Source of the DNA: Catonia carolina | Taxonomy: Eukaryota > Arthropoda > Insecta > Hemiptera > Achilidae | NCBI GenBank assembly: GCA_035578175.1 | Contig: JAQMRL010000001.1 | Span: 63,821,553-63,885,552 of the forward strand | Length of the DNA stretch: 64,000 bases | Reading direction: 5' to 3' | Part shown: positions 29,132-41,100 of the stretch, in pieces | How the letters are laid out: each line of letters begins with the position of its first letter | How positions within the stretch are numbered: position 1 is the first letter of the stretch | Program-made: the position numbers and the translations under genes | The notes under the pieces: generated by a model | Told to the model about the DNA's origin: nothing | Seen by the model: the letters and a program-made list of their open reading frames with translations, nothing else | The model's database searches: none

Positions 29132-30745
29132 AAAAAAAATGTGGGGTCCAGCGCTCCATTACGACTGAATACTAAGAATCCAAAATCCATTGTATCATTG
29201 AAGAACAAAACTGCTTCGTAAACACCAAAATGAAGTGTTATGCTGACAAATGTTCTTTTGGGAAGACGAGACCAAATGATGTTGTTGAGGGACTCGTTTG
29301 AATTTTGTGATTTTCCCTTCAAACACTTTCGTAGAACTCTGGATTAGCTAAGCTTTGAAAGATTTGTTTAACTTTGATCATTACTATTTCTGGCAAATGA
29401 AAATGTTTTTTATGATCATATGGGTTGTTGGTTTTCACAGCTTTAGTGTATTTGCACCACGTGTCATCATCTTGCGGACGAAGTTGATGAGTAACCATTT
29501 CATTGCTTGATTTTACATGAAAAATATACTGCCCACACAGCTTGTTTCATGGCTTCCAAGCTATGTACATTTCTTATGATTGCTAAACCATAAAATATTT
29601 GTAACTTTTTAATGGCAGCATTAGTTAAATGGTTTTTACCTCCCAGCGGTTTTCCATCTGCTAGTTTTACACCACGTTTCTTACATTTCAATTCACGTAG
29701 TCGTGTCCCCATTCGCTTTTGGACATGACCTACGCACTCTTGTTTATAAATTTCTACTCCTCCATATGGTTTAGCTTCACAGACTGCACTATAAGCATTG
29801 GATCTCCATCCCCCAAGTAGACTGTGTACCTGACATTATATCGGGGAACTGATCGTTCAAAAATATTTAACGCACCTTCACCCTCCATACCACCACTGGT
29901 ACCAACGTAGTTTGCTGTACAGCTGTCAGTGTGTTTGTTAATATTTTTGTCAGAACATTTGCAATATTTTGACATAGGATACACATCCAAAACTTTGGCT
30001 ATATCAACAGAAGTGACAAGAGACAATCCCATTAAAACTTGACATGACCACGTTTCTGCCAGGACCCGTCGACACCAACACACAAATCTCTAACATTATT
30101 ATTTTGAACTACTGCTTCTTCTGCTGCTATTTTCATAGACTCTTCACACAATGTTTTGGCTATTCGGTCTAACTCTTTCTCATATTTTGAATATTGAGTT
30201 GGAGGAGGCGGAAGATTTGGTATCCCTCATAAACTCTGTGCTGCTGTGTACCCTCTCCCAATCACCCTCAGGCCATACACTAACCTAACATTTAAGTCAT
30301 AAAGTGTATTTTCCTTATGATCCACAGGATTTGCTACCCTAATCTTATCACAATTCTTCATAAATGATCTATCACATTTCTGACTGTTGGACAAGAACTT
30401 CTAAACTGAGTTGCTAGACCTGCCACTGACTTCTTAGAAAATTGTAAGGTCTTATGACAATACCTACAAACTGCAAGTTCTTTAAAATTACTTACATACA
30501 AATCTACATCGACTATTTCATACTTCAGTCCCCTTTTTACCATCATAATAGGGAAAATCTTTGGCTAATTTTACCTTAGAACTAGAAGATTTTTCAGCTT
30601 CTTCAGTAGTTGACAACTGACTGGTATCAGGTGTTACTACTGCTGGACTAGGCTTTCCGACGTTTTTCTTCTTCCTATACACTGATCTCTTTGATCCAAT
30701 CTTCTTTTTATTACCCATATTAATAAATCTGATAACACAACTCAC
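29132..30745 (-). pseudogene. Mutator-like transposase-domain gene (PF20700-like)
   Basis: Minus-strand pieces in family order. N-terminus MGNKKKIGSKRSVYRKKKN (ATG near 30718). Then a Cys/His region (VCRYCHKTLQFSKKS) and VGVDGSWQKRGH near 30090. Then SLVTSVDIAKVLDVYPMSK and NYVGTSGGMEGEGALNIFER ... YTVYLGDGD near 29850. Then VGTRLRELKCKKRG ... GGKNHLTNAAIKKLQIFYG near 29650, and KGKSQNSNESLNNIIWSRLP near 29310. These match the Mutator-like transposase domain found in many arthropod proteins, recalled from family knowledge. Frames change near 30060, 29750 and 29500 and several stops occur. A1 cuts the C-terminus at 29131. It is a decayed DNA-transposon gene; its TIRs were not found. Confidence 0.82.
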
Positions 30746-31088
30746 TCAAATATCAAAAATAAAATAAAATAAAATTCGAAAACACCAGAACAACAAAACT
30801 AAACATAACCTTCTTACAAGTAAATAAAACAATCGTTCAGAAATACACAGTATAGCCAACTGTTACCAATGTAAAACGTTTTCATTAAAATCTAAGCGAT
30901 AAGTAAAAATTTGTTAAAAAAATATTTTGTGTAACTTTGTGCCAGCTGTAATGCTTCCGAAAAAAAGAAAAAAAATATTTCTAGTTGTCATAGAGAAGAT
31001 TTTTACACCATTTTAAAGCGGAAATTTCAAACTATAATTTAAAGCAAAAACCCGAAAATTGATTTTTTTCATATTTTTATCGTTCAGA
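30746..31088. other. AT-rich non-coding, probable 5' flank of the Mutator-like element
   Basis: No coding or repeat signal that I can support. It ends where family B copy B2 starts abruptly. Confidence 0.35.
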
Positions 31089-32502
31089 CTGCCCTTAAGG
31101 ATGGCTTATCCAGAGATGTTGTCAGGACCGGGGGCCTTTCGAGGATTAATGGATTTAATTACCGAAGTAACGTCATCCATCGAGAAGGGTTCTACGTGAC
31201 AGGAAGTGGGGTCAGAAAGTGTTGCAGCGACTACTTGACGAACGAGGTCGTCTTCGTAGTGATGTACAGGTGGAGGAGGAGTAAAGTGGAGTTTAAAGTG
31301 TGAAGCAAAGGTGTTCGCCGTCTCTTGCGCTGAGTATGTCAACCCCGTTGGCGTCATCAGTGGGCGGATCTTTTTCTCGCTTGACATAAGACGGCGTGCG
31401 GCCTCCCATGGCTTTCCGGCGTCCACGGCGCTCTCGAGGTAGTCTTCCCAGCAACTGTTGCGGTGGTCGTCGAGTAAGAGTTTGCACCTGGCAGCTGCAC
31501 TGTTAAACCGATCACGGTGGTGGTGGTCTCTAGTACGCTGCCAGAGCCGGCGAAAACGCCGTCTATCAGCAATTGCCGCCTTTACTGCAGGCGGGAGGGA
31601 AGATCGAGTTTGGGGTGGTTGGGAGTGGTGTTTTGCTGAATACACTGGGAAAGGAGTGTAGTAATTTGCTGGAGATGAGTTTCCAGCTCAGTTACGGTTT
31701 TGATTGGTGGGGTTAAAGGGGGGAGGAGGGAGTTTACTGAATTATAGAATGAAGGCCAAGAAACTTTGTTTTTGGCGAGTGGAGCGGAAATGGTGCCATT
31801 GGGAGAATGAAAAGTGAAAAGAATGGGGAGGTGGTCAGAGCCTAGTTCAGGCTGGACGTCGATGTTAGGGAGGGAGGATAGATTGACTGAAATGGCATAG
31901 TCTAAGATATCGGGCAATTGGTGAGTGACTAGGGGGATTCTTTTCGGAGATGTTGGGACGTGAATTGCTAATGGCTAGGGGGATTGTTCGAAGAAGTCGA
32001 GGAGGGAGTTGCCTGCAGTATTTGTAGAGCGGCAGCCGATATCGACGTGCTTGCTGTTCCAGTCGCCGGCCGCAAAAACTGGATGTTGAATGTTGAACAG
32101 TGACGCAAGGGCAGTAGGATGATAATCGTGTGGGTTGGGGGGGGGCGGTAGACTGATATGAATGTGACTAATTGAGAAAATAGAGGGACAGTTACGGCTA
32201 GATGTTCAATTGAGGGGATAGTTAGAGTGTCAAGAAGGTTGTGCGTGAGGCGCTTGTGGATGAGGATGGCTACCCCTCCTGCTGCACGGTTGTTAACAGG
32301 AGGGCGGTCTGATCGGTAGACTAAGTAGGGAGAGAGTTTGAAGCGGGTGTGATGGAGGAGGTGGGTTTCCTGGAGGAAAAAAAAAAAAAAAAAATTCCTG
32401 GAGGAGAGCTATATCTATGTTGTAGTCGGTGAGAAGGCGATACAGATCGTTTCTCTGTCGGGCGATCCCGTTCCCGTTCCACGGAAGGATGCGGAGGGTC
32501 AT
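31089..32502 (-). pseudogene. Family B ORF2 fragment (B2): endonuclease and RT start
   Basis: ATG at 32502 follows the ORF1 TAA directly. It reads ILPWNGNGIARQRNDLYRL and DIALLQE, then the poly(A) insertion, then recognisable endonuclease (GSDHLPILFTFHSPNG) in shifted frames. The RT-proximal region follows (SAQETANTFASHFKLHF, DDVTSVIKSINPRKAPGPD, ending ISG). Truncated at 31089. Confidence 0.85.
32367..32405 (-). mobile_element. Poly(A)-only insertion with 11-bp target duplication
   Basis: ttcctggagga (32367-32377), then 17 A (32378-32394), then ttcctggagga again (32395-32405). B1 has a single copy of the site near 13296-13306 (ttcctgtagga). This is the footprint of a non-LTR insertion truncated down to its tail. 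Confidence 0.85.
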
Positions 32503-33816
32503 TTAGGCGAGGAGGGAGAGCAGAGCTGAGATTAAAAGGGTGAATGCTTCGGCGATAGCTTTTACGGTGGAGAGTCTTGGGAGAATTGAAGTAATCCAAG
32601 TTAGAAATTTGGGGGAGGTAAAGAATGAGATCAGTGAGGTGAGGTTAAATTGGGTGGGATCGGGGGCTTGTTGTTGTGTGTTTCGTTTAGGTAGGGGAGG
32701 AAAGTCTTCAGCTTTGGGTTGGTAAACAGGCTTGGAGGGCATTTGGATGTTCTCCTTCGGAAGAGTTGGATATTTGTTGACGGGTGTGGTTTTGCGGGGA
32801 GCTGTTTGCTTGATAATGGTTTTACGGAAAGATTGTTGTTGTGGTTGAGACGAAGTAGTAGAAGTAGAAGGAGTGGGTTGTTGTGATGTGGTAGGTGGGC
32901 GGGAAAGAGGCGGGGAGTTTGACGGTGCAGGCGCCTGTTGTTGGTTTGTCATCCGTCGATCTGCTAGCAGCTTGACATGGGTCGGGCACCCCCTGTAATT
33001 CGCCGGATGCTGGCCTTTACAATTACAGCAGTGCGGATCTTCTATAATCTTTGCAACGCACTTAGCTGCGTCGTGATTATCTCCACATTTAACACAACGC
33101 AACTCGTGGTTGCAAATTACAGATGAGTGCCCGTATCTTTGGCACTTAAAGCATTGCGGTAACCCTGGACGGGGCTGAAATGCTTCAACTGTAACAACGA
33201 TAGATGAGATCGATGAAATCTCGTAGATCTTCTCATACCCCGGAGTCTTCGCCAGCTTCACTAGGAAGACGTTGATCTTCCTGCCTGCACGGCCGGTGAT
33301 GTTCTGACAGTGGTTAACTGTGTCACCACTGTCCAGGAGGAACGCTGTGATGTCTTCCACTGGGAAGGAAGAGTGCAATCCCTTGATTGCTACTTTTACC
33401 TCCTCCAGCTCTTGGGTATAGTAACTGTGAAAATTAATACCTTCCGAAAGGAGAACTGTTTTTGCTTTGGAATAATCATTGATGTTGAGGGTGAAGAGGT
33501 AGAGGGAATTTCCTCTAGTAGTTATTTTAAATGTTTCTGAGAGATGTTGTGTGTAGGAGTTAGTTATAATGGAAATGTTGGTTGGAGCTTTGTATACGAA
33601 CGGGGGGAGTTTATATCTAGATGGTTAAAATGTAGAAGAGTTATTGTTAGTAGATGAAGAGGGGGAAGGGTCGGTTGCATTAGAACTGTTAGATTTGTTA
33701 GTATCTATTGAATTGATGCTACGTGATGTGTTGAGGCGTGCTCTCTTGTTGTTTACAACAGTGAATTCCGGCTCTGGAATGTCCATTCCATTGTCCTGGT
33801 CGGGCGGGGTTGCCAT
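32503..33816 (-). pseudogene. Family B ORF1 (B2)
   Basis: ATG at 33816 or 33819 (MATPPDQDNGMDIPEPEFTV). The N-terminal part breaks near 33625. From 33378 a long open part reads HSSFPVEDITAFLLDSGDTV and NITGRAGRKINVFLVKL. Three knuckles follow: CFKCQRYGHSSVIC, CVKCGDNHDAAKC and CCNCKGQHPANYRGC. Then comes a Gln/Pro/Ser/Thr linker and a hydrophobic end before TAA at 32503. Same architecture as B1 but with a different set of breaks. Confidence 0.85.
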
Positions 33817-34011
33817 CATCCAGCGTTGCCACTTTCTTCCCAAGTGACAACGCTCTTCACTTTGTTACCAAGTGGATGCACACCTTCTTCCCAGGTGGCT
33901 GGTGTACTGCAGCGAAGTAGTAGTCGAGTAAGGTGAGACGTCTGTACTCTAGGAAGTCTAGCTTCGCAGTGACTGAATGCTTTGTCACGCCAAACGTAAC
34001 TGACCAGAATC

Positions 34012-34165
34012 CCAGAATCCGGGTTGAGTGGGCCCTGGAGCCCTCTGTAGGCGACGTCGTGCTGGGCACCTGGTCGCTCGTTGAATAAAGTTACAGAATC
34101 TAATGCAACCTCAAGGAAAATTCAGGAGAAAAGTGTGTTTTGATGGGATTCTATTTTTGTTCATT
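34012..34165 (-). mobile_element. Jockey family B copy B3, 3'-end fragment
   Basis: Matches the B1 3' terminus at 10314-10430: ccgggttgagtgggccctgg, aacctca, aattcagg, gtgtgtttt and gggattct in the same order. Its terminus again shows repeated AGAATCC. It is severely 5'-truncated. It lies head to tail with B2, with about 20-30 bp between them. Confidence 0.75.
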
Positions 34166-34315
34166 GTAAGAGTAAATAAAAACAAAAAAGTAATGAAAGT
34201 AAATAAATAAAATAATAAAAATAGTAATGAAATTTTATTTTATATCATTCACAAAAAATATTGAAAATTAACAGAAAAAATAATAATTATATCTACCTAT
34301 TGTAAAACTCTATAA

Positions 34316-34965
34316 TCCGATAGATTAAATTCGCTTTCTGCTGTTACTACTTGGCTATCCTCTTTCCTCTCCGTGTTAGACAGAAGTTTCTGTAGCTCCC
34401 GTTCTTCCCTCTTCATTTTAATTTTTTCACTTTTCATCTGCAAACGATAAGTTGGAGTTGTTCGTTTAGAACCAACCTTTGTAGCTCATTTGTCGTTAAG
34501 GGAAATGTTTCGTCTTTATCCCAAGATTTCCTCTTGCGTAATTTTTTGGCTCTGTTTTCAGCTCTTATTGATGTCTCATCCGACGAGGATTCATCAGGTA
34601 CGCAGAGATTTTTACCAATACTTTCTGAAGTATTGTTGCTTAACTTTTTCAGCATTTTGTTATCCGATTCTGCACCAACTGCTATCGCCCCAGGAACCTT
34701 GTTCATCACCGGATTTTCAAAACGTTCCACCATATCTAGAAAATCGTTTTCCCTTTGCCGTAATTTTATTTTCTTGTTTCCTGTCCTATTTACATAAGTT
34801 TTCTTTGTAATTTAGCTTTTAACGTTGTTTAACATTTTCTTCATTTTTCTATTGAAGATTCGCTTCCGGTGCATTTTTCATAATCTTCTTTAATTCTGGC
34901 CCACGCATTCTCCTTCTCTTTCATAACTCTTGTCGCTACTGATCTTTTCATTACCACTTAATTTT
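34316..34965 (-). pseudogene. Myb/SANT-like DNA-binding protein fragment
   Basis: The minus strand reads MKEKENAWARIKEDYEKCTG near 34930-34870, like the first helices of Myb/SANT-like regulators. After frame breaks an acidic/Ser-rich linker follows (MVERFENPVMNKVPGAIAVG, DESSSDETSIR, KKLRKRKSWDKDE). A C-terminal charged helix (KSEKIKMKREERELQKLLSN) ends in a stop near 34316. Such proteins are encoded by Harbinger-type and other transposons and also by hosts; which applies here is unknown. Confidence 0.45.
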
Positions 34966-35882
34966 TTTTAAGTGTTTACGAAACAAATTCGTTTCTTTTC
35001 TTGAGAACCTTTGGAACCCAGTTTGTTTGAATTACCAAAAAACTGGGTTTCGCTGTTACTACCTGAACTTGATATTTGTTGTAAGTTGTATAACAGGCTG
35101 GGTTCAAAGCACTAATGAGGTGAAATGATATATAAAACAAAAAGTAATAGACCAACACGTGCCTGTTTCGACACGAGTTTCACGAACATGTTGGAACACG
35201 CATTTAAGTATTTTATTAAAACGCCAGTAATTACTGGAAAAAATTAAATAATTACTGACACTACACAAAAATACTTAAATGACTACAACAAAGTACTTTA
35301 TTTTTCAGTAGTAACTTTTGCTGAGAAAGAAAACTTCACTTAACAGAAAATACTTTCAGTAATTACTTTTTTCTATTTACTTTAGCCAGATGACTAGTTT
35401 ATGCCAGGGCCGTTGAATAAGAGAAGGGCTATCTCATTACTATTATGTTTACACTGACGCTTTGGTACTCGCTGGCGGTAGCTGGGAACCAATACCATGA
35501 TATGTCACCATTCTGACAACTCAATTGTTACTATCGGTTTCATAATTATAAACACCCGAGTTTGAACGCTTGCATCTTCAAAACGATGAATCGGATTTCA
35601 ACATAGTTTACACCAACATTAGCTCATTTCATTCTGCGTTGACCTATAATAGTCCTGTATTTTTAATATTGTTTGAAAATTGCCATACCGAGATTGGAAG
35701 ACAAAAAGACCCGGTTTTTTTGCTACCGCAAAAAACTCAAGAAGTATTTGACCGACAAATTTGAAATTTTAACACAACATAGCGCATACAACATAACATA
35801 TTTATTTCCGCGAATACGAATTTTTAAATATGTTCGTTACTTAAATTTTGATTTATTAACAATATTCTGAACCCTTGCTATC
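34966..35882. other. No gene recognised
   Basis: AT-rich DNA left of the A3-A4 insertion. I see only short frames without family features. Confidence 0.35.
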
Positions 35883-35894
35883 TCAGTACCGCTC
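35883..35894. repeat. Target-site duplication flanking the A3-A4 pair, left (tcagtaccgctc)
   Basis: The same 12 bp follow the A4 poly(A) at 48971-48982. No such copy lies between A3 and A4. Confidence 0.93.
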
Positions 35895-36000
35895 GCCCCC
35901 AGGGGGCACCCATTCTTATATATATGAATGCTCGTCGGTGCATATATATGTGGGTGTGCGGGTGTGGCAACCCCGGGACCCCAGCTAAGAGCTAACCTTA

Positions 36001-36554
36001 TTTCAAAACTATACACAGGTTGCTCTTACACTACACACAACAATAATACTACATCACACACACCACACTTTCTTTCAACACACACATTTACATACCCTAC
36101 ACACAACACATACACCACGTTATCTTACACATATTTATAATGCTGGCGAGGATGGGATGCGAGCTGGTCGTGCGTAACCCTTTCCGGATTGGAAGGTCTG
36201 GACTGTGGATGTGCTGCTGTGAGCTCGCTCTGCCGAGGCTTTGCGCCATCCTTTAACCCTTCCAGTCGCTTCGGTACTTTCAAAACTATACACAGGTTGC
36301 TCTTACACTACACACAACAATAATACTACATCACACACACCACACTTTCTTTCAACACACACATTTACATACCCTACACACAACACATACACAAAGTTTT
36401 CTTACACACATTTATAATGCTGGCGAGGATGGGATGCGGGCTGGTCGTGCGTAACCCTTTCCGGATTGGAAGGTCTGGATTGTGGTTGTGCTGCTGTGAG
36501 CTTGCTCTGCCGAGGCTTTGCGCCATCCTTTAGCCCTTCCAGTCGCTTCGGTAC
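36001..36554 (+). promoter_or_regulatory. 5' UTR tandem monomers, 2 x 277 bp
   Basis: Units 36001-36277 and 36278-36554 both start tttcaaaactatacacagg and end cttcggtac. They contain a CA-rich first half and a GC-richer second half (ggcgaggatgggatgcg, ccttccagtcgcttcgg). Tandem 5' UTR monomers act as promoters in some non-LTR families; that role is inferred. A4 begins at the last bases of such a monomer (tcggtac). Confidence 0.85.
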
Positions 36555-36795
36555 TGTGGCAAGAAGTGGACCATGGGTAAGAGTGTCGGAGCTCTTACTG
36601 CTGCGTGCGAGCTTCTGGAACCTCGGTATCAGTGGGTCAGGCAGTACCTGACTCCCCGGCCCGGATGAAATATGTGGGAGATGGCTGCCGGGAGTACTCG
36701 GCCGGGTCCTTCTTTTTACTAGGGACCTGCGGCGTGCGCGGGTCATCTCTCCGCCCGCACCTTGCTTTCACGATGACTGGAAAAGCACTTAGATA

Positions 36796-38010
36796 ATGTC
36801 AACCAAACAATCTTCCCTTGGCATGAAAAGACTATGGTCTAGCTTGTCTGACGATAGTGATAGTGGTGTATTAAGTAACACGGACAAATTTTTCGTTGTT
36901 CGTTGTGTTGCAGAAGAAGGGTCGCTATCAAAAGTTTCCCCCTTCATTATTAACAGGTCTGTGCAGTCGGTTTGTGGCTCGCCACATTCAATTAAAAAAC
37001 TAAGAAATGGTACTTTGTTAATTGAAACAACGTCTGCGAAGCAAAGTAGCAGCGTTGTTAAAATTACACAAATAGGAAGTACTACAGTCACTGTAGAACC
37101 GCACAGATCCCTCAACTCATCTCGAGGAGTGGTTTACTCTCGAGATGTACAAGATATGTCTGAGGCTGAGTTATTGGAGGAGCTTACCTCCCAGAGAGTG
37201 ACGCAAGTCAAAAGAGTTACGCGTCGGGAAAATGGAATTGATGTCGGTACCCCGACACTTATCATAACATTTTCCACCCCTCAACCTCCGGATCGTCTTA
37301 AGTTGGGTTACTTGTCTGTTCGAGTGAGACCGTATGTCCCAAACCCTCTGCGCTGTTTTCAGTGCCAGGAATACGGACATACGAAAACTAACTGCAAAAA
37401 ACCTGCGATTTGCGCAAAGTGCAGTTCACCTGACCACTTAGACAGCGAATGCACTTCTGAAAAAGAACTGTGTGCAAACTGTAAAGGAAGTCATTCAGCA
37501 AGGTCTCGGGAATGCCCCAAGTATAAAGAAGAACGGGAAATTCAGAAAATTTCGTCTGAACAGAAGCTTTCCTTTCCCGCTGCCCGGAGCGAGTACAGAA
37601 AACTAAATAGCATTGGAAATGCAGTCCAGCCTGACATTTCGTTTGCAACTGCAACTAGTGTTCAGTCTCGTGTGTCTGGTGAGTGCTCGTCATGCGTTGA
37701 GTTGAAGAGTGTTGTTGAGAACCTCACTAAACAGGTTGCTTCCCTAACTTCTGCACTAAAAGCGTTATTAAGCACCAAGCAAACAGAAATTGGTTCAAAG
37801 AGCTCAGTGTCTCAAGTGTGTAACCTTTCTGCGACCCAGAGTACAAAAGCACAGCTGTCAAGTAAGACAGCCTCTACCTCAAAAGGAAAACCCCTTTCAG
37901 TATCCAAGACGCTTCCAGCGGAAGCGTCTAAATTTCTAAAATCTCCTCCGTCTGGGTCCAAGATCCACGATATGATAGGAGATTCATCGGCCCTAGAAAA
38001 GGGCCGATGA
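36796..38010 (+). pseudogene. Family A ORF1 (A3), truncated C-terminus
   Basis: ATG at 36796 (MSTKQSSLGMKRLWSSLSDD) gives 404 residues. Three CCHC knuckles lie near residues 188-240: CFQCQEYGHTKTNC, CAKCSSPDHLDSEC, CANCKGSHSARSREC. A coiled coil follows (VVENLTKQVASLTSALKALL). A 2-nt change near 38005 ends the frame at KGR, about 20 residues short of A5. The upstream ATG at about 36771 makes a 7-codon uORF whose TAA overlaps this start (TAATG). Confidence 0.88.
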
Positions 38011-38101
38011 TACAAGTAAAAGGGAAAAAAGGGAAGGAGAAAATTGTGTTTGAAACGTAACTCCTCCGTTGCGAAATACCCTTTAATAGTTTAATTCAAT
38101 G

Positions 38102-41100
38102 GAATGTTCGGGGGATCCGGTCTAGGTATGAAGATATAAAGATATTGATCCGGGATAGTGTCCGTTTGCGCTTTGCCTGCAAGAGACGATGTTACAACCT
38201 GATATCCGATTATCCTTTCGTGGATACGAAATGTTTAGGAAAGATTCCCTGCATGGTGGCCCTGGTGATGGCGTTGCAATATTACTTCACCAGTCAATGC
38301 AGGGGATGAGTCTGGATATCCAAACGGATCTTCAGGCTGTGGCAATCAGGATAACTGTCCCGGTGTCGGTTTGCGTGTGTAATGTTTATTTACCACCAAA
38401 CACAGACATTTCATACCTAGCCATGAGAGAATTGCTGGAACAGTTACCAGCTCCATATATCGTCTTAGGAGATTTCAATGGTCACCATTATTCTTGGGGC
38501 TCCGCACTGTGCAATGGTAGAGGTCACATGGTGGAGAGGGTCCGGAGTGATTTAGACTTATGTCTATGTAACGATGGATCTGAAACATTCATGTCATCCT
38601 CAACAGGATCCTGGTCGTGCTTGGACCTTACTTTCTGCAGCCCGTCCCTTGTTCCAAGGTTGATGTGGAGAGTACTGCCGGACCTGTACGGAAGTGATCA
38701 CCGACCGGTAGTGGTTGAATTTTTTGACTACCAGCCTGTCGATGACCTTCCGAAACGATGGATTGAAAAGCTTGCACGGTGGAATGAGTTTTCAAGTTTA
38801 ATGGAATATGAAGTTTAATCTGAATATGAAGATGATGATGATGCACGAAAGCTGTTGTCTTCCTTTGTAGAGAGGATGTCTGCAGCAGCTGCCCAGAGCA
38901 TTCCTAAAACATCGGGAAAAGCGCGGCGTCCGCCGGTACCCTGGTGGAATGATCGTTGTAAGGAGGCACTTCAGGACCGCCGTAGGACCTTGCGTATTTT
39001 TAGTCGCAGACCTACGGATGCAAACCTGGAAGCGTACCGAAGAGCTCGGGCCTGCTGTAGGCGTGTATTTCTAGAGAGTAAGAGAGAGTCATGGAGCTGT
39101 TATGTTGCAGATATTAACAGAAGTACCCCTGTGACAACGGTGTGGAGAAGACTGCTGTCCGTGTGTGGAAAGACGTCTCCGCACCGAGTTGCAGGGTTGC
39201 AAACTGACGGTTCCGTGATTACGTCACCAATCGACATTGCGAATGCAATTGGTTCTTCGTTAAGATCAGCGTCTCTCACGTCTTCATATTCAATTCAATT
39301 TCAAAATCATAAGCAAACCATTGAATCTCTTCCTTTCCATATAGCGGACACAAATGATCCTCTGAACATTCCTTTTTCAATGCCTGAACTAAGAAAAGCG
39401 CTCAAAGTTTCTCGAAATACCTCGCCTGGAGGAGATGAAATTACACTTTCGATGATAGCGCATTTACCAGATTCTGGCTTAAGGCAACTACTACACATTT
39501 TTAATAAAATATACGCTTCTAGAAAGCTTCCAGAATCTTGGAAAGAAGCAATTGTTGTCCCGATCCTCAAACCTGGCAAAGATAAAACGTTGGCCTCTAG
39601 CTATCGCCCCATCTCTTTAACAAGTGTTGTATGTAAGGTGATGGAAAGAATGGTGAATAGTCGTCTCATGTGGTATCTGGAAAAGAATGACTTCCTCGCT
39701 CCTGAACAGAGCGGTTTTCGGAGAGGGAGGTCTTCGACAGACCACTTGGTGGCCCTTGAGACGGCTATCTGCAATGCGTTTGCATTGCGGCAGCGCCTCG
39801 TTGCCGTATTCTTTGATTTGAAAAAAGCATATGATACGGCTTGGCGACGAGGTATTCTTAATACCTTGCGGGAGTGGGGCATCGCTGGGAACATGTTGGC
39901 CTTCATTAAAGACTTTCTGGATGACCGATCATTTCGTGTAAGGGTTGGTCAGAGTTTGTCAAACAGGTTTGATTTGGAAAATGGTATACCGCAGGGGAGT
40001 GTAATTAGTTGTACTCTATTTGCGGTTGCCATAAACAATATTGTGAAATGTTGCGTGTACCCTAATAAATGTTCTTTGTTTGTAGATGATTTTGCGATAT
40101 ATGTTGCATCTAGAAATGTTGTTTCAGCTGAACGAGCCCTACAGCTTACTATATACCGTCTTGAGGAATGGTCACGGCAGACTGGTTTTAATTTTTCTCC
40201 TGAAAAGACTAAATGCATCCAGTTTTGCCGGATTCGGACTGATACTATTCCAAGACTGTATTTAATGGGTCAGCATATTAAGGTTAGCACTGAAATCAGG
40301 TTTCTAGGTATAATATTCGATAAAAGACTTACATGGGTTCCGCATATTAAAGACCTACGGACTAGGTGCCTAAAGGTGGTTGATATTCTCCGTGTTCTTA
40401 CAGGTACAGGTTGGGGAGCCGATAGATCATGTATGATAAGGTTCTACAAGGCTCTAGTGCGATCACGTATAGATTATGGTGCTGTAGCGTACTCATCTGC
40501 TACTCCCACTTCTCTGACAATGCTTGACACGGTCCACAATTCATGTTTAAGATTGTCTACAGGTGCTTTCCGTTCTAGCCCTGTTGTCAGCATCTTAGTT
40601 GAAAGTGGAGAAATGTCGTTACACAGACGTCGCCAGCAGCTTATATTGACGTACTTTGCTAAGTTGAAAGCTAGACCTTATCATTTTTTGCATGATATCA
40701 TTCTCAATAACCCCTGTCATGATTTGCATCTGATGAACGCCCGACAACCTTCACCATTCGGTGTAAGAGCGTTGGAGATATGCAATAACCTCGATATTGC
40801 GATGCCTCGTGTCTACCCGAGTAATTCGTGTCTATTTCCACCCTGGACCATCGCTCAGTTACACTTTAACTTTGAAATGTGTAAATACTCAAAGGCAGAC
40901 ACAAGTTCTGTGGTATTTAATAGCATTTTCAGTGAGTTAGTTGAAGCTATTAAACCATCTACGGTTGTATACACTGATGGATCAAAGTCGGATGTTGGAG
41001 TTGGTTGCTCGTTTGTTGCCAATGGGAGAACCTATTTGTTTGGATTACCTGCGGGAACCAGTGTTTACACGGCTGAACTTTATGCTATTAGTAAAGCTCT

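Larger units (their letters stand above)
31089..33992 (-). mobile_element. Jockey family B copy B2, 3'-truncated
   Basis: The copy contains the 5' UTR, ORF1, and ORF2 only as far as the start of the RT domain. At 31089 homology to B1 (near 12030) ends abruptly, so everything downstream in sense orientation is missing. Loss of the 3' end is unusual for a non-LTR insertion and indicates later deletion or recombination. A poly(A)-only insertion lies in its endonuclease region. Confidence 0.88.

Noticed and set aside
35937..36140. Short open frames in the A3 5' UTR
   Set aside because: CA-rich monomer sequence; the frames are not conserved between the two units.
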